From Robertmurraya siralis (GTDB taxonomy: Bacteria > Bacillota > Bacilli > Bacillales > Cytobacillaceae): a stretch of DNA of 51,011 bases. The notes beneath the pieces were generated by a model. That model saw only the letters and a list, made by a program, of their open reading frames with translations. It had not been told where the DNA came from and did no database searches. The DNA lies in the NCBI RefSeq assembly GCF_005502275.1, contig NZ_SWLZ01000030.1, positions 1 to 51,011 of the forward strand. Reading direction: 5' to 3'. A program made the translations under genes and the position numbers. Shown here piece after piece: positions 44,227 to 51,011 of this stretch; within the stretch, counting starts at the first letter, position 1, and each line of letters starts with the position of its first letter.

Positions 44227-44262
44227 CTGTAGACAAACCATTAGTTTGTTTACAGTTTTTTT
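44227..44262 (+). terminator. Terminator of the cupin gene
   Basis: CTGTAGACAAAC and GTTTGTTTACAG followed by seven T. It resembles the terminator at 17328. The remainder of the 570-base gap (44263-44752) shows no intact gene; a TATAAT box lies at 44703-44708. Confidence 0.85.
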
Positions 44263-44752
44263 AAGCTCTTTTTCGTTATACCATGCTGGCTTTGCTTCGC
44301 GTTTTTGATTCGAGCGGAAAATTCGAGGACGTGGTGTTTCTTTCTGTCAATACAGCTTCTACTTGACAGGAACCAAAGGATTTTTTCGCGTCCGATACAT
44401 CTTCAATTGGAGTAGAGAACTCAAGCTTCGGACCAATTGCGCTTTACAAGACCGACATGGAGGCTTGGTGAACACAAAGCAATTCCTTTGAACGGAAATT
44501 ACGAATGTTATCTCATGAAATAAAAGACATCATGACTTTGCTCCCTTTTGTCGATAAGCCGAAACCTCCATAATTTTAGGTTAGTTTTGCAATAGGATGA
44601 GCAAAAGAAGCCATTTACGCGTGCAAAGAAAACATGGTATTAAGTACTATTAAGCAGAAAATGGGGAATTGGTCGCCCAGCTTATCTCTTAAACTGTTCT
44701 GTTATAATAGGGTTGGGGGTTTTTTCTAATATTAAATGGAAGGAAGAAGATC

Positions 44753-44980
44753 ATGATAGGGAGAAGGAGCAACTCAAAAGGGATAAAGGCGGATATTTTA
44801 ATGGCTGGTCAATCTCTGACTTTTAAACTGGACGAAAAAGAGACGCTTACATTGATGAAAAACTTGGAAGACGCAGCGTATGATTTTGCTAAAATGGAAG
44901 CTATTAAACTATATCATGAAGATGGCAGGTTAAAGTCTGTTGTTAATCCATTGCAAATAGCGAGAATATGGTTTACATAG
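44753..44980 (+). CDS. Hypothetical protein
   Basis: 75 residues, soluble. ADILMAGQSLTFKLDEKETL and NLEDAAYDFAKMEAIKLYHE; C-terminal RLKSVVNPLQIARIWFT. RBS GGAAGGAAGAAG. No family recognised. Confidence 0.6.
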   Translation: MIGRRSNSKGIKADILMAGQSLTFKLDEKETLTLMKNLEDAAYDFAKMEAIKLYHEDGRLKSVVNPLQIARIWFT

Positions 44981-45006
44981 CCTTAACGCTCAAGAAGCGT
45001 CCGCAA

Positions 45007-45046
45007 CTGAACAGGAGGATAGTCTTTCTTGATCACTCCTGTTTAG
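45007..45046. repeat. Hairpin between convergent genes
   Basis: CTGAACAGGAG and CTCCTGTTTAG, an 11-bp stem with one G-U pair, without a good T run on either strand. It overlaps the end of the LysR gene. Confidence 0.5.
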
Positions 45047-45933
45047 CAGGGAACCTTTTTACTGACCATCTCAATCAACAGTCTGGAAACGAAAGATAAT
45101 GTTTTCGCCTCATTGTAGACAAGGTAGAAATAGCGCTCATCTTCAAACCCGATTAGTTCGTGAATATGAAGGTTATTCGCTAAAGCGTACTCTTTAGCAG
45201 CAATTTCGGAAATAATCGCAATTCCAATTCCTTGCTTCACGAATTCAATTAATGTTTGGCTGCTGTCTGTATGGGCAACAATGTTCAACTGCTCTTCTTT
45301 AATCTTTTTCCTTTTTAAAAACTTCTCTAAAATTGCTTTCGTTCCTGAATCAGACTTCCTCATTATAAATGGATACTGGACAATATTTTCAATCGATAAG
45401 CGGGCATCCAAATGATATTCATCAGATGAAATGACGACCAGCTTTTCCTTTTGGAGAGGAAGATAATGAAGGCGTTCATCCTCGTATTTTTCACCGAGAA
45501 ACCCCACATCTACTTTTCCGCTCGTCACATTTTCCGCAACGATTTTCGAAGGGAATTCGCTTATTAAAAATGTTACATTCGGATATTCTTTCCGAAATTT
45601 TTTAATCATTTTTGGCACTAAAAATTGTCCTGGGACCGAGCTAACACCAATGTGGATTTTTCCTCTTAAATCAGTGACACTTTCCTTAATATCGTAAAGA
45701 GCCTGATCCTTTAGTTCAAGCAATCTTAATGCCCATTGATACAAACGTTCCCCGTATGGAGTGACAATCGTATCTCTGCCGACCCGATCGAAGAGCCTGA
45801 CATTTAACATTTTTTCCAATGATTGTATATGAGAGCTGACGGTGGATTGGCTTAAGTATACTGCTTCAGCAGCTTTTGAAAAGCTTTTATGCTCCACGAC
45901 CTTTGTGAAGACGAATAGTTGATGTAATTCCAT
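45043..45933 (-). CDS. LysR family transcriptional regulator of the sulfur/selenium cluster
   Basis: 296 residues from the ATG behind GGAGAG. HTH: MELHQLFVFTKVVEHKSFSKAAEAVYLSQSTVSSHIQSLE; effector domain with GKIHIGVSSVPGQFLVPKMI and GIGIAIISEIAAKEY. CysL/CysB-like overall, and similar to regulators that databases call selenium metabolism-associated. It is divergent from the TusA-DsrE-OsmC-MetE operon and is its likely regulator, with the effector unknown. Confidence 0.88.
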   Translation of the reverse strand: MELHQLFVFTKVVEHKSFSKAAEAVYLSQSTVSSHIQSLEKMLNVRLFDRVGRDTIVTPYGERLYQWALRLLELKDQALYDIKESVTDLRGKIHIGVSSVPGQFLVPKMIKKFRKEYPNVTFLISEFPSKIVAENVTSGKVDVGFLGEKYEDERLHYLPLQKEKLVVISSDEYHLDARLSIENIVQYPFIMRKSDSGTKAILEKFLKRKKIKEEQLNIVAHTDSSQTLIEFVKQGIGIAIISEIAAKEYALANNLHIHELIGFEDERYFYLVYNEAKTLSFVSRLLIEMVSKKVPC

Positions 45934-46119
45934 TTTAAAACTCTCCAATCAAACATATTTATCAAAACGATTCATTTATATGGGAATTATCGATAACTTG
46001 AATTTATATAAGTTTATCACTTTTTTATAATGAAAGAGGGCTGTAAATATTAAGAGATTATGACAAGTGTGTGCTCTTTTTTATTATTAGTATGCGCTTT
46101 CATGTTAGGAGGTAGCTAA

Positions 46120-46359
46120 GTGACAGCCAGAATAGAGCCGGATCATACGTATGACGCAGGTCCAACAGGCTGCGGCGAACTGATTATGAATCTATTTTTA
46201 ACGATGAAAAAAATGAGAAATGGGCAAGTCATTAAAGTTATTTCATATGATCCAGGTGCTAGAGAGGATATTCCAGCTTGGTGCAGGCTGCAGAATCATC
46301 TTCTATTGAAACGGGAAGATGAAGGAAAAGTAAGCCAATATTACATTCAAAAAAAATGA
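46120..46359 (+). CDS. TusA-like sulfur carrier protein, altered CPxP motif
   Basis: 79 residues, the usual TusA size. The conserved Cys is present (DAGPTGCGELI, Cys18) but the CPxP motif of TusA is CGEL here. The C-terminal DIPAWCRLQNHLLLK and YYIQKK fit TusA-like proteins (IPAWC...). Start GTG with TTAGGAGG. First gene of a five-gene operon; the persulfide role is inferred from the family. Confidence 0.8.
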   Translation: MTARIEPDHTYDAGPTGCGELIMNLFLTMKKMRNGQVIKVISYDPGAREDIPAWCRLQNHLLLKREDEGKVSQYYIQKK

Positions 46360-46386
46360 GTCATAGATAAAAATGGAGGTATGGAC

Positions 46387-46749
46387 ATGTCAGGAAAATT
46401 TCTAGTAAGTATTACACACGCAAATAATGATGGTGATAAAGCTACAGTTGGGTTTGTCGTAGCTAATGCTGCTGTGGCATCAGGGCAGGAAACAGTTGTG
46501 TTTTTAAATGTTGAGGGCGCATATTTGGCTGCCAGGGGATACGCTGAGGATATTAATGAGGAAGGATTTGCACCGTTAAAAGAGTTAATGAATCAATTTG
46601 TTGAAGCAGGTGGAACGCTTTGGGTATGCAGCCCTTGCTATAAAAAACGCGGATTAGAGGAAGAGGATTTGATTGAAGGGGCAACCATTGTCGGAGGGGC
46701 GAAATTAGTAGAGTTCCTCAGTCAGGGAGCAGCATCTATCACTTATTAA
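46387..46749 (+). CDS. DsrE family protein
   Basis: 120 residues. FLVSITHANNDGDKATVGFV near the N-terminus, TVVFLNVEGAYLAARGYAED, and a Cys pair in TLWVCSPCYKKRG (CxxC) typical of DsrE/DsrF-like sulfur relay subunits. ATG chosen 7 bases after GGAGG; the ATG six bases earlier abuts the site. Second gene of the operon. Confidence 0.85.
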   Translation: MSGKFLVSITHANNDGDKATVGFVVANAAVASGQETVVFLNVEGAYLAARGYAEDINEEGFAPLKELMNQFVEAGGTLWVCSPCYKKRGLEEEDLIEGATIVGGAKLVEFLSQGAASITY

Positions 46750-46788
46750 TCGTATAGTCAACTAAAGAAGAGATAGAGGGTGAGGTAA

Positions 46789-47502
46789 GTGTATGATCCT
46801 CATGCAGTTTGTGATGGAGGGGATTTGGATTGCGGTTCAGGCCTTCTCCTCATTATAAAAAAGGCGATCGACCCAATAACCTCAGGCGAGATATTGGAGG
46901 TCAGAAGCAGGGAAAGAACAGTTGCTGAAGATTTGCCTGCCTGGTGTCGGATGGTAGAACACGATTTCCTTGGCTCAGAGCCAGGCGAGGGCACGACCCG
47001 TTATTTTATCCGTAAAGGTCAGTCACAGTCCGATTTAAAACAAGATTTAGCTGCAGCAAAGGGTTATCAATGGAGTGTACGTACGCAAAGCGGGAGAGAT
47101 TTAACGGCAAAGGTGCATTCTCGAAATCACACCTTTGTGGCAGGGCAGCCTGCTGACTTTAGTGCAAAGGTGGACGCTCCTAGCGCAATCGATTACTTAC
47201 TTGCATCGCTAGCAAGCTGTTTGGTTGTTGGTTTTAAGGCGCTCGCTTCAAAGAGAAACGTGGAAATTGACGATGCTGAGCTAACATTAAAAGGAAGCTT
47301 GGACAATATTTTATATCATATGGAAATCGAGAATGAGGGCAGTCCGAAAATCAGCAAAATTTTGGGAACTTTTTATGTTTCATCTCCACATGAAGAAGAG
47401 CAAGTCGAAGAAATTTGGCGTGATACATTAAAAAGGTCACCGATTTACCAAACGTTAATAGAAACAGTTCAAATTGACATTAAGCTTTCCGTCGTTTTCT
47501 AG
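46789..47502 (+). CDS. TusA-OsmC fusion protein
   Basis: 237 residues: TusA-like domain at about 1-78 with GGDLDCGSGLLL (Cys15; CPxP altered to CGSG) and DLPAWCRMVEHDF; a linker (QSQSDLKQDLAAAKG); OsmC domain at about 90-237. The first peroxidatic Cys is present (LASLASCLVVGFKALASKR), but the second OsmC Cys (usually in a CPxxxTL stretch) is Ser (SPIYQTL). Start GTG with GAGGTAA. Third gene of the operon. Confidence 0.85.
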   Translation: MYDPHAVCDGGDLDCGSGLLLIIKKAIDPITSGEILEVRSRERTVAEDLPAWCRMVEHDFLGSEPGEGTTRYFIRKGQSQSDLKQDLAAAKGYQWSVRTQSGRDLTAKVHSRNHTFVAGQPADFSAKVDAPSAIDYLLASLASCLVVGFKALASKRNVEIDDAELTLKGSLDNILYHMEIENEGSPKISKILGTFYVSSPHEEEQVEEIWRDTLKRSPIYQTLIETVQIDIKLSVVF

Positions 47503-47544
47503 GCAAATGATCAATAAGTAACTTCAATGAAGGATGAGTTCGAA

Positions 47545-48708
47545 ATGAGTAATCGCAAATTTTTAACAAGTATGATTGGGAGCTGGCCAAGAACGAAAGA
47601 AGTTCAAAGAGCAATGCGTGATAAAAAAGTAGGCCGAATAACAGAGGAGCAATTTCAGGAAATTGCTGACAAGGCGATTTTGCAAATTGTGAAATGGCAG
47701 GAAGAAGCGGGACTTGATTATGTATCAGATGGTGAACAAAGGAGAGATAATTACATTTCCTTTGTGGCTGAGCATTTGCATAATGTCCGCATGCTTTCAG
47801 TTGCTGAGCTTTTGGATTATGTGGAAGATAAGGCTAGCTTTGAAGAAATTCTCGGAACATTGGATGTGCCTGCCTATTCAATGACAAATCCAGCTGCTAC
47901 AGGAAAAATAAAGCGCAGGAAACCGTTAGCTTTAAATGATTATTTATTTCTTAAGAAGCACACAGACAAATCCATAAAGGTGACCTTGCCAGGACCGTAT
48001 CTTTTAACACGCTCAATGTGGGTCGAAGGATTATCGAAGGATTCCTATCCTACAAAGGAAGATTTGGCGGTAGATATCATTAAAGTGCTACGGGAAGAAC
48101 TAGAAGACTTAATTCAAGCAGGAGCTGATTTTGTTCAATTTGATGAACCGGTTTTAACAGAGGTTGTTTTTACGAAGAAAAATGCAAACCGTACTTTTAT
48201 GTGCGGCGCGCTAACAGCCAAAGCTGATGCAAAAGAAGAGATCGCCTTTGCATTGGATTTAATGAATCAAGTGGTTGAAGGGATGACGGAGCGCGGAACA
48301 AAGATAGGGGTTCATGTTTGCCGCGGAAATTGGAGTACAGAAGAAGATGTCCTTCTTAGAGGACCCTATGATCCGTTAGTTCCTTATTTAGCAAATGTCA
48401 AGGTCAATCAGCTTGTTCTGGAATACTCTACTCCACGCGCTGGAGAAATAGATATTATAAAGGAATTTGCTGGAAAAGAATTGGGCTTCGGAGTGATCAA
48501 TCCAAGAACGGATGAAATTGAGACGGTGGAAAAAGTGGTGCGCCGTGTTCAGGAAGTTCGCGAAATCATAGGTGATGAATTAATCTTTTTGAACCCTGAT
48601 TGTGGCTTCGGGACTTTTGCCCAACGTCCGATGAATAGTGATGAGGTTGCCTTCGAAAAATTAAAAACGATGGCAGAAGCTGCAAGAGTTTTGCGAGAAA
48701 TGGTCTAG
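47545..48708 (+). CDS. MetE-like (cobalamin-independent) methionine synthase family protein
   Basis: 387 residues from the second ATG, which has AAGGATGAG upstream; the first ATG (47527) lacks a site. Corresponds to the C-terminal catalytic half of MetE, like B. subtilis YxjG/YxjH. Zinc ligands are present: GVHVCRGN (His and Cys), LVLEYS (Glu) and NPDCGFGTF (Cys). FVQFDEPVLTE is a further family motif. Methyl transfer to a thiol (or selenol) is the likely reaction; its partner in the operon is inferred. Confidence 0.88.
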   Translation: MSNRKFLTSMIGSWPRTKEVQRAMRDKKVGRITEEQFQEIADKAILQIVKWQEEAGLDYVSDGEQRRDNYISFVAEHLHNVRMLSVAELLDYVEDKASFEEILGTLDVPAYSMTNPAATGKIKRRKPLALNDYLFLKKHTDKSIKVTLPGPYLLTRSMWVEGLSKDSYPTKEDLAVDIIKVLREELEDLIQAGADFVQFDEPVLTEVVFTKKNANRTFMCGALTAKADAKEEIAFALDLMNQVVEGMTERGTKIGVHVCRGNWSTEEDVLLRGPYDPLVPYLANVKVNQLVLEYSTPRAGEIDIIKEFAGKELGFGVINPRTDEIETVEKVVRRVQEVREIIGDELIFLNPDCGFGTFAQRPMNSDEVAFEKLKTMAEAARVLREMV

Positions 48709-48719
48709 GAGGAGAAAGA

Positions 48720-49160
48720 ATGACGCAGATGTTACAAGTAAAAGTCGATGGATTTGGTTCAGGCATGCGATTAGATGCAACTGCCGGAAAGCATGAAATT
48801 GCTGTCGATGAACCGGCTTCAATGGGTGGCAATGACTCTGCTGCTGATCCATTATCAACTTTTTTAGCAGCTTTACTTGCTTGCGAAAATGTGATGGCAC
48901 AAATCATCGCCAAAGAAATGAGTTTTGATTTGCAAAAGATTTCATTTGATGTAGAAGGAAGTATTGATATTAGTGGATTGATGGGAGATTTAGAAGTCGA
49001 TCCAAAGTTTCAGGAAGTAACGGTTAAAGCAATCTTACAGACGAGTGAAACGCAAGCGAGGATCAATGAATTGCAAGAAATGGTGGACTTACGCTGCCCT
49101 TTATTTAGAACAATCAAGGATGCAGGTGTACCAATACGCAACATCTGGACGAAAGCATAG
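48720..49160 (+). CDS. OsmC family protein
   Basis: 146 residues, a stand-alone OsmC domain. Both redox Cys are present: AALLACENVMAQIIAKEM and LRCPLFRTIKDAGVPI. These reduce organic peroxides or bind sulfur species; the neighbouring sulfur carriers favour the latter. RBS AGGAGGAGAAAG directly at the end of the MetE-like gene. Last gene of the operon. Confidence 0.88.
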   Translation: MTQMLQVKVDGFGSGMRLDATAGKHEIAVDEPASMGGNDSAADPLSTFLAALLACENVMAQIIAKEMSFDLQKISFDVEGSIDISGLMGDLEVDPKFQEVTVKAILQTSETQARINELQEMVDLRCPLFRTIKDAGVPIRNIWTKA

Positions 49161-49169
49161 AAAAACGCT

Positions 49170-49206
49170 GCCCCTGTGGTGAAAACCAATAGGGGCTTAT
49201 TTTTAT
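49170..49206 (+). terminator. Terminator of the sulfur operon
   Basis: GCCCCTGTGGT and ACCAATAGGGGC with an internal GAAA loop, then TTATTTTT. Confidence 0.75.
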
Positions 49207-49760
49207 TTAATGAGAATAAGCTCCACTGTTAAACCTTTCTCATGCAGCTTTTTTGAAAATTTGTAGGAAACATGTTGAAAATAATGATTGTCGTTTATCT
49301 TCATCTGATTGCCATCAGCAAATACAAATTCATATTCAGAAATATCCCCATTTTCGCTTCGATAGTGTATGATTTGCGTGACTTCATCCCAAGAATACGT
49401 TTCTTTTTTTAAAGTGAATAGAGGGCTATACGAAATGGTGCTAGCTGCAAGAGTCTGATAGTATTGAGAGCCGATATAAAAGATGCAAAAAGCTAGGATT
49501 AAACACAAAATACTGATGGCGATGGATAGTTTACGAATATTAAATAAAAAGAGTATTGAAGAAGCTAAACAAATAAATCCATAGCCAATAGCAAAAATGG
49601 TGAAATTTTCATCTGGTACCGCTACGAAAAAAACATCGTCCTTATTATGGACAATGTCTGCAATGGTCTGTGGAAGGAAAAAATAAAAAATCGGTGCAAA
49701 TATAGCAATAACAAGAGCAATTGCTAAAAAAATATGCTTCGTTTCATAATTTTTTTCCAT
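49203..49760 (-). CDS. Membrane protein of unknown function
   Basis: 185 residues with about three hydrophobic segments (about 10-28, 53-73, 78-98) and a soluble C-terminal part from about 115 with SWDEVTQIIHYRSENGDISEYEF and FADGNQMKINDNHYF, resembling small beta-rich domains of uncharacterised Bacillus membrane proteins. RBS AAAGGGAA. Not recognised. Confidence 0.7.
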   Translation of the reverse strand: MEKNYETKHIFLAIALVIAIFAPIFYFFLPQTIADIVHNKDDVFFVAVPDENFTIFAIGYGFICLASSILFLFNIRKLSIAISILCLILAFCIFYIGSQYYQTLAASTISYSPLFTLKKETYSWDEVTQIIHYRSENGDISEYEFVFADGNQMKINDNHYFQHVSYKFSKKLHEKGLTVELILIK

Positions 49761-49959
49761 GCATAATATTCCCTTTCAAAAAACTTAGTCATATTATGTT
49801 TAAAACTTGAAGGGTTCTCTGTATATTGAATCAAATATTTTCCAAGTTGTACAGATCAATTGTAAAAATTATTCAATTTTTTTAAATCGATTTCTTTAAA
49901 TAGAAATAAGTAGTATGATAGTTTTACATCAGGAAGTATACTAAATATGGGGTGTGGGA

Positions 49960-50139
49960 ATGAAGTCATATCGAATCACATGGTTTGCCGTTGTTGAAGA
50001 GGGTTCTGTGTTGGAAGGCCGAAGCTTAGTCACTGCGGATTCACAAGAAAAAGCTATTGCAGATTTGGTTGCTAAAAAGTCAGTTGAGTATCGCCTCAAG
50101 CCCTATATGATCAATATCCAATCGATCATAGAAATGTAA
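49960..50139 (+). CDS. Hypothetical protein
   Basis: 59 residues from the ATG; a GTG six bases earlier is possible and GGGGTG is the only ribosome-like sequence. KSYRITWFAVVEEGSVLEGR and DSQEKAIADLVAKKSVEY suggest a small alpha/beta fold. Not recognised. Confidence 0.6.
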   Translation: MKSYRITWFAVVEEGSVLEGRSLVTADSQEKAIADLVAKKSVEYRLKPYMINIQSIIEM

Positions 50140-50204
50140 CCATCTACATAACAGTTAGAGTGAGAAGAGTCAAAAATGATAGATAGCAGTTGCCCTTCAG
50201 GCTG

Positions 50205-50237
50205 ACAGTGTTTCTAAAATGAAGCACTGTTTTTTTG
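50205..50237 (+). terminator. Rho-independent terminator
   Basis: ACAGTGTTT and AAGCACTGT followed by TTTTTTT. Confidence 0.75.
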
Positions 50238-50253
50238 TCTTTTTTAAATCGAC

Positions 50254-50310
50254 TTTGTTAAACAATATTTGGTCCATTTTATGTGAGTGCTTGATTTTAC
50301 AGGAGATGGA
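50254..50310. repeat. Half-copy of the palindromic repeat (copy E)
   Basis: CTTTGTTAAACAATAT, then GGTCCATTTTATGTGAGTGC matches the left arm of the element at 40340 (CTTTGTTAAACAATAT, GGCTCATTTTGTGTGAAC) with about 15 bases missing in between; no right arm is seen. Confidence 0.55.
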
Positions 50311-50333
50311 CTGCATAGCAACATCGCTATAAA

Positions 50334-50504
50334 ATATCCACAGAGGAAATGCTAATATAACAGTCGTCCACAAAGTTATTAACATTATCCACAGATTTTG
50401 GCTCAATATTAGCCCATTTTACTAACATTTTTTATTTAAATTGAAATCTGTAATATTCAACTCTATCCACATTATTAACAACCTGTGGATAATATTTATG
50501 CACA
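50334..50504. promoter_or_regulatory. Cluster of DnaA boxes
   Basis: Perfect boxes TTATCCACA (50385-50393), TGTGGATAA (50484-50492, inverted) and TTATGCACA (50496-50504), plus near matches ATATCCACA (50334-50342) and CTATCCACA (50463-50471), and TTATTAACA twice. No dnaA or dnaN gene is nearby, so it is probably a DnaA-titrating or regulatory cluster rather than the origin. Confidence 0.75.
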
Positions 50505-50727
50505 ATTGGTTCGCAGCCTAAGTGCATGCTCTCTTATACCATTAGAAACTATCGATTAAAAAGAATGTCTTGAATAACTTCTGAAGCTAGCACAAGATGC
50601 GAAAATCTAACAAATATCAAGTTCCAGTAAAAAACGATTGTTTTCTGAAACAGTCATTTATTCTATTTTCGGCCGAATAGTTGTTGTATTATGCCTTAGC
50701 TTCTCGGTTTCTTGCTAGATTGTTCGA

Positions 50728-51011
50728 ATGCGTCCTCTATTCGGCCAAAGCACGCGGATACCCGATCTTGAAAGTCCGAATGCGTCCTCTATTCGGCCAA
50801 AGCGCGCGGATACCCGATCTTGAAAGTCCGAATGCGTCCTCTATTCGGCCAAAGCGCGCGGATACCCGATCTTGAAAGTCCGGATGCGTCCTCTATTCGG
50901 CCAAAGCGCGCGGATACCCGATCTTGAAAGTCCGGATGCGTCCTCTATTCGGCCAAAGCACGCGGATACCCGATCTTGAAAGTCCGAATGCGTCCTCTAT
51001 TCGGCCAAAGC
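50728..51011. repeat. Second tandem array, 52-bp period, GC-rich, cut by the window edge
   Basis: Units read GTCCGAATGCGTCCTC, TATTCGGCCAAAGC(A/G)CG, CGGATACCCGATCTTGAAA. The GCGTCC positions are 50730, 50782, 50834, 50886, 50938 and 50990, exactly 52 apart. CCGAAT/ATTCGG form a small hairpin in each unit (two units have CCGGAT). Few substitutions separate units. A looser precursor (TTCTATTTTCGGCCGAATAG) lies at 50661. No stable reading frame, since 52 is not divisible by 3. Confidence 0.93.

Noticed and set aside
44263-44752. Possible decayed gene in the gap after the cupin gene
   Set aside because: No frame on either strand gave a recognisable or continuous protein segment, so I report it only as empty.
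50197-50406. 69-codon minus-strand reading frame
   Set aside because: It runs through a terminator and the DnaA-box cluster, has no ribosome site and no recognisable features.
50334-50504. Chromosomal origin oriC
   Set aside because: DnaA boxes are present, but no dnaA, dnaN, rpmH or gidA-type gene is near and no clear DnaA-trio/unwinding element was identified.
50681-50875. 64-codon reading frame over the second array
   Set aside because: The 52-bp period shifts frame in each unit, the start has no ribosome site, and the translation is a by-product of the repeat.
1-51011. tRNA, rRNA or insertion sequences
   Set aside because: No cloverleaf ending with CCA, no rRNA conserved blocks and no transposase or terminal-repeat-bounded element with a coding gene were seen in reading the window.

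Overview
The window comes from the chromosome of a low-GC Gram-positive bacterium, most likely a Bacillaceae species. The evidence is AT-rich DNA, strong AGGAGG-type ribosome binding sites, frequent TTG/GTG starts, compact operons closed by U-tract hairpins, and many genes with close Bacillus counterparts (opuA operon, natRK-natAB, potABCD, glsA, pepT, paiB, a TipAS-type MerR regulator, TerC with a manganese riboswitch). I see no rRNA, tRNA, complete insertion sequence, prophage or CRISPR array. Most of the window is ordinary chromosome; the unusual content lies in leaders, repeats and small genes.

Layout. 1-5.6 kb: a chemoreceptor, a small membrane-anchored protein, a methyltransferase and two orphan oligopeptide-type ABC permeases. 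5.7-12.7 kb: glutaminase, a FetAB-like ABC pair, the glycine betaine operon opuAA-AB-AC and a metallo-beta-lactamase-fold enzyme. 12.8-14.7 kb: a UPF0210 (PFL-like) protein and an ACT-domain protein expressed from a leader that is a clear glycine riboswitch followed by a terminator. 14.7-17.3 kb: a TetR-type repressor divergent from a 14-TM drug exporter. 17.5-20.7 kb: a PLP trans-sulfuration enzyme and TerC under a yybP-ykoY riboswitch, with decayed gene remnants around them. 20.7-23.4 kb: TetR regulator plus NAD-dependent epimerase with matching operators, then 17 tandem 52-bp hairpin units. 23.4-27.8 kb: NatK/NatR two-component system divergent from the NatAB exporter. 27.8-28.5 kb: a 115-residue orphan protein behind a c-di-GMP-I riboswitch. 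28.7-32.5 kb: potABCD spermidine/putrescine importer. 32.6-34.5 kb: ECF sigma factor with a DUF4179 anti-sigma-like partner. 34.5-37.4 kb: PaiB-type protein, MerR regulator, YbaN-like protein apparently starting at ATC, and small membrane proteins. 37.9-42.2 kb: peptide transporter, MOSC protein, CcpB-like LacI regulator in an operon with a tiny membrane protein, a coiled-coil protein and an MFS remnant. 42.3-45 kb: peptidase T, cupin, small unknown. 45-49.2 kb: LysR regulator divergent from a sulfur (possibly selenium) trafficking operon: TusA-like, DsrE-like, TusA-OsmC fusion, MetE-like methyltransferase, OsmC. 49.2-51 kb: two unknown proteins, a DnaA-box cluster, and a second tandem array, again with an exact 52-bp period, running off the window.

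How the genes work together. Several blocks are self-contained circuits whose control is visible: riboswitches for glycine, c-di-GMP and Mn2+; paired operators for the two TetR systems; a LacI-type palindrome; a MerR promoter with a 19-bp spacer; LytTR-type direct repeats before natA; an ECF-type autoregulatory promoter. The best candidates for undescribed biology are the glycine-controlled ACT-UPF0210 pair, the c-di-GMP-controlled orphan protein, the sulfur-trafficking operon with altered catalytic residues, and the two 52-bp-period hairpin arrays. All family assignments come from recognising sequence motifs by eye; no database search was run.
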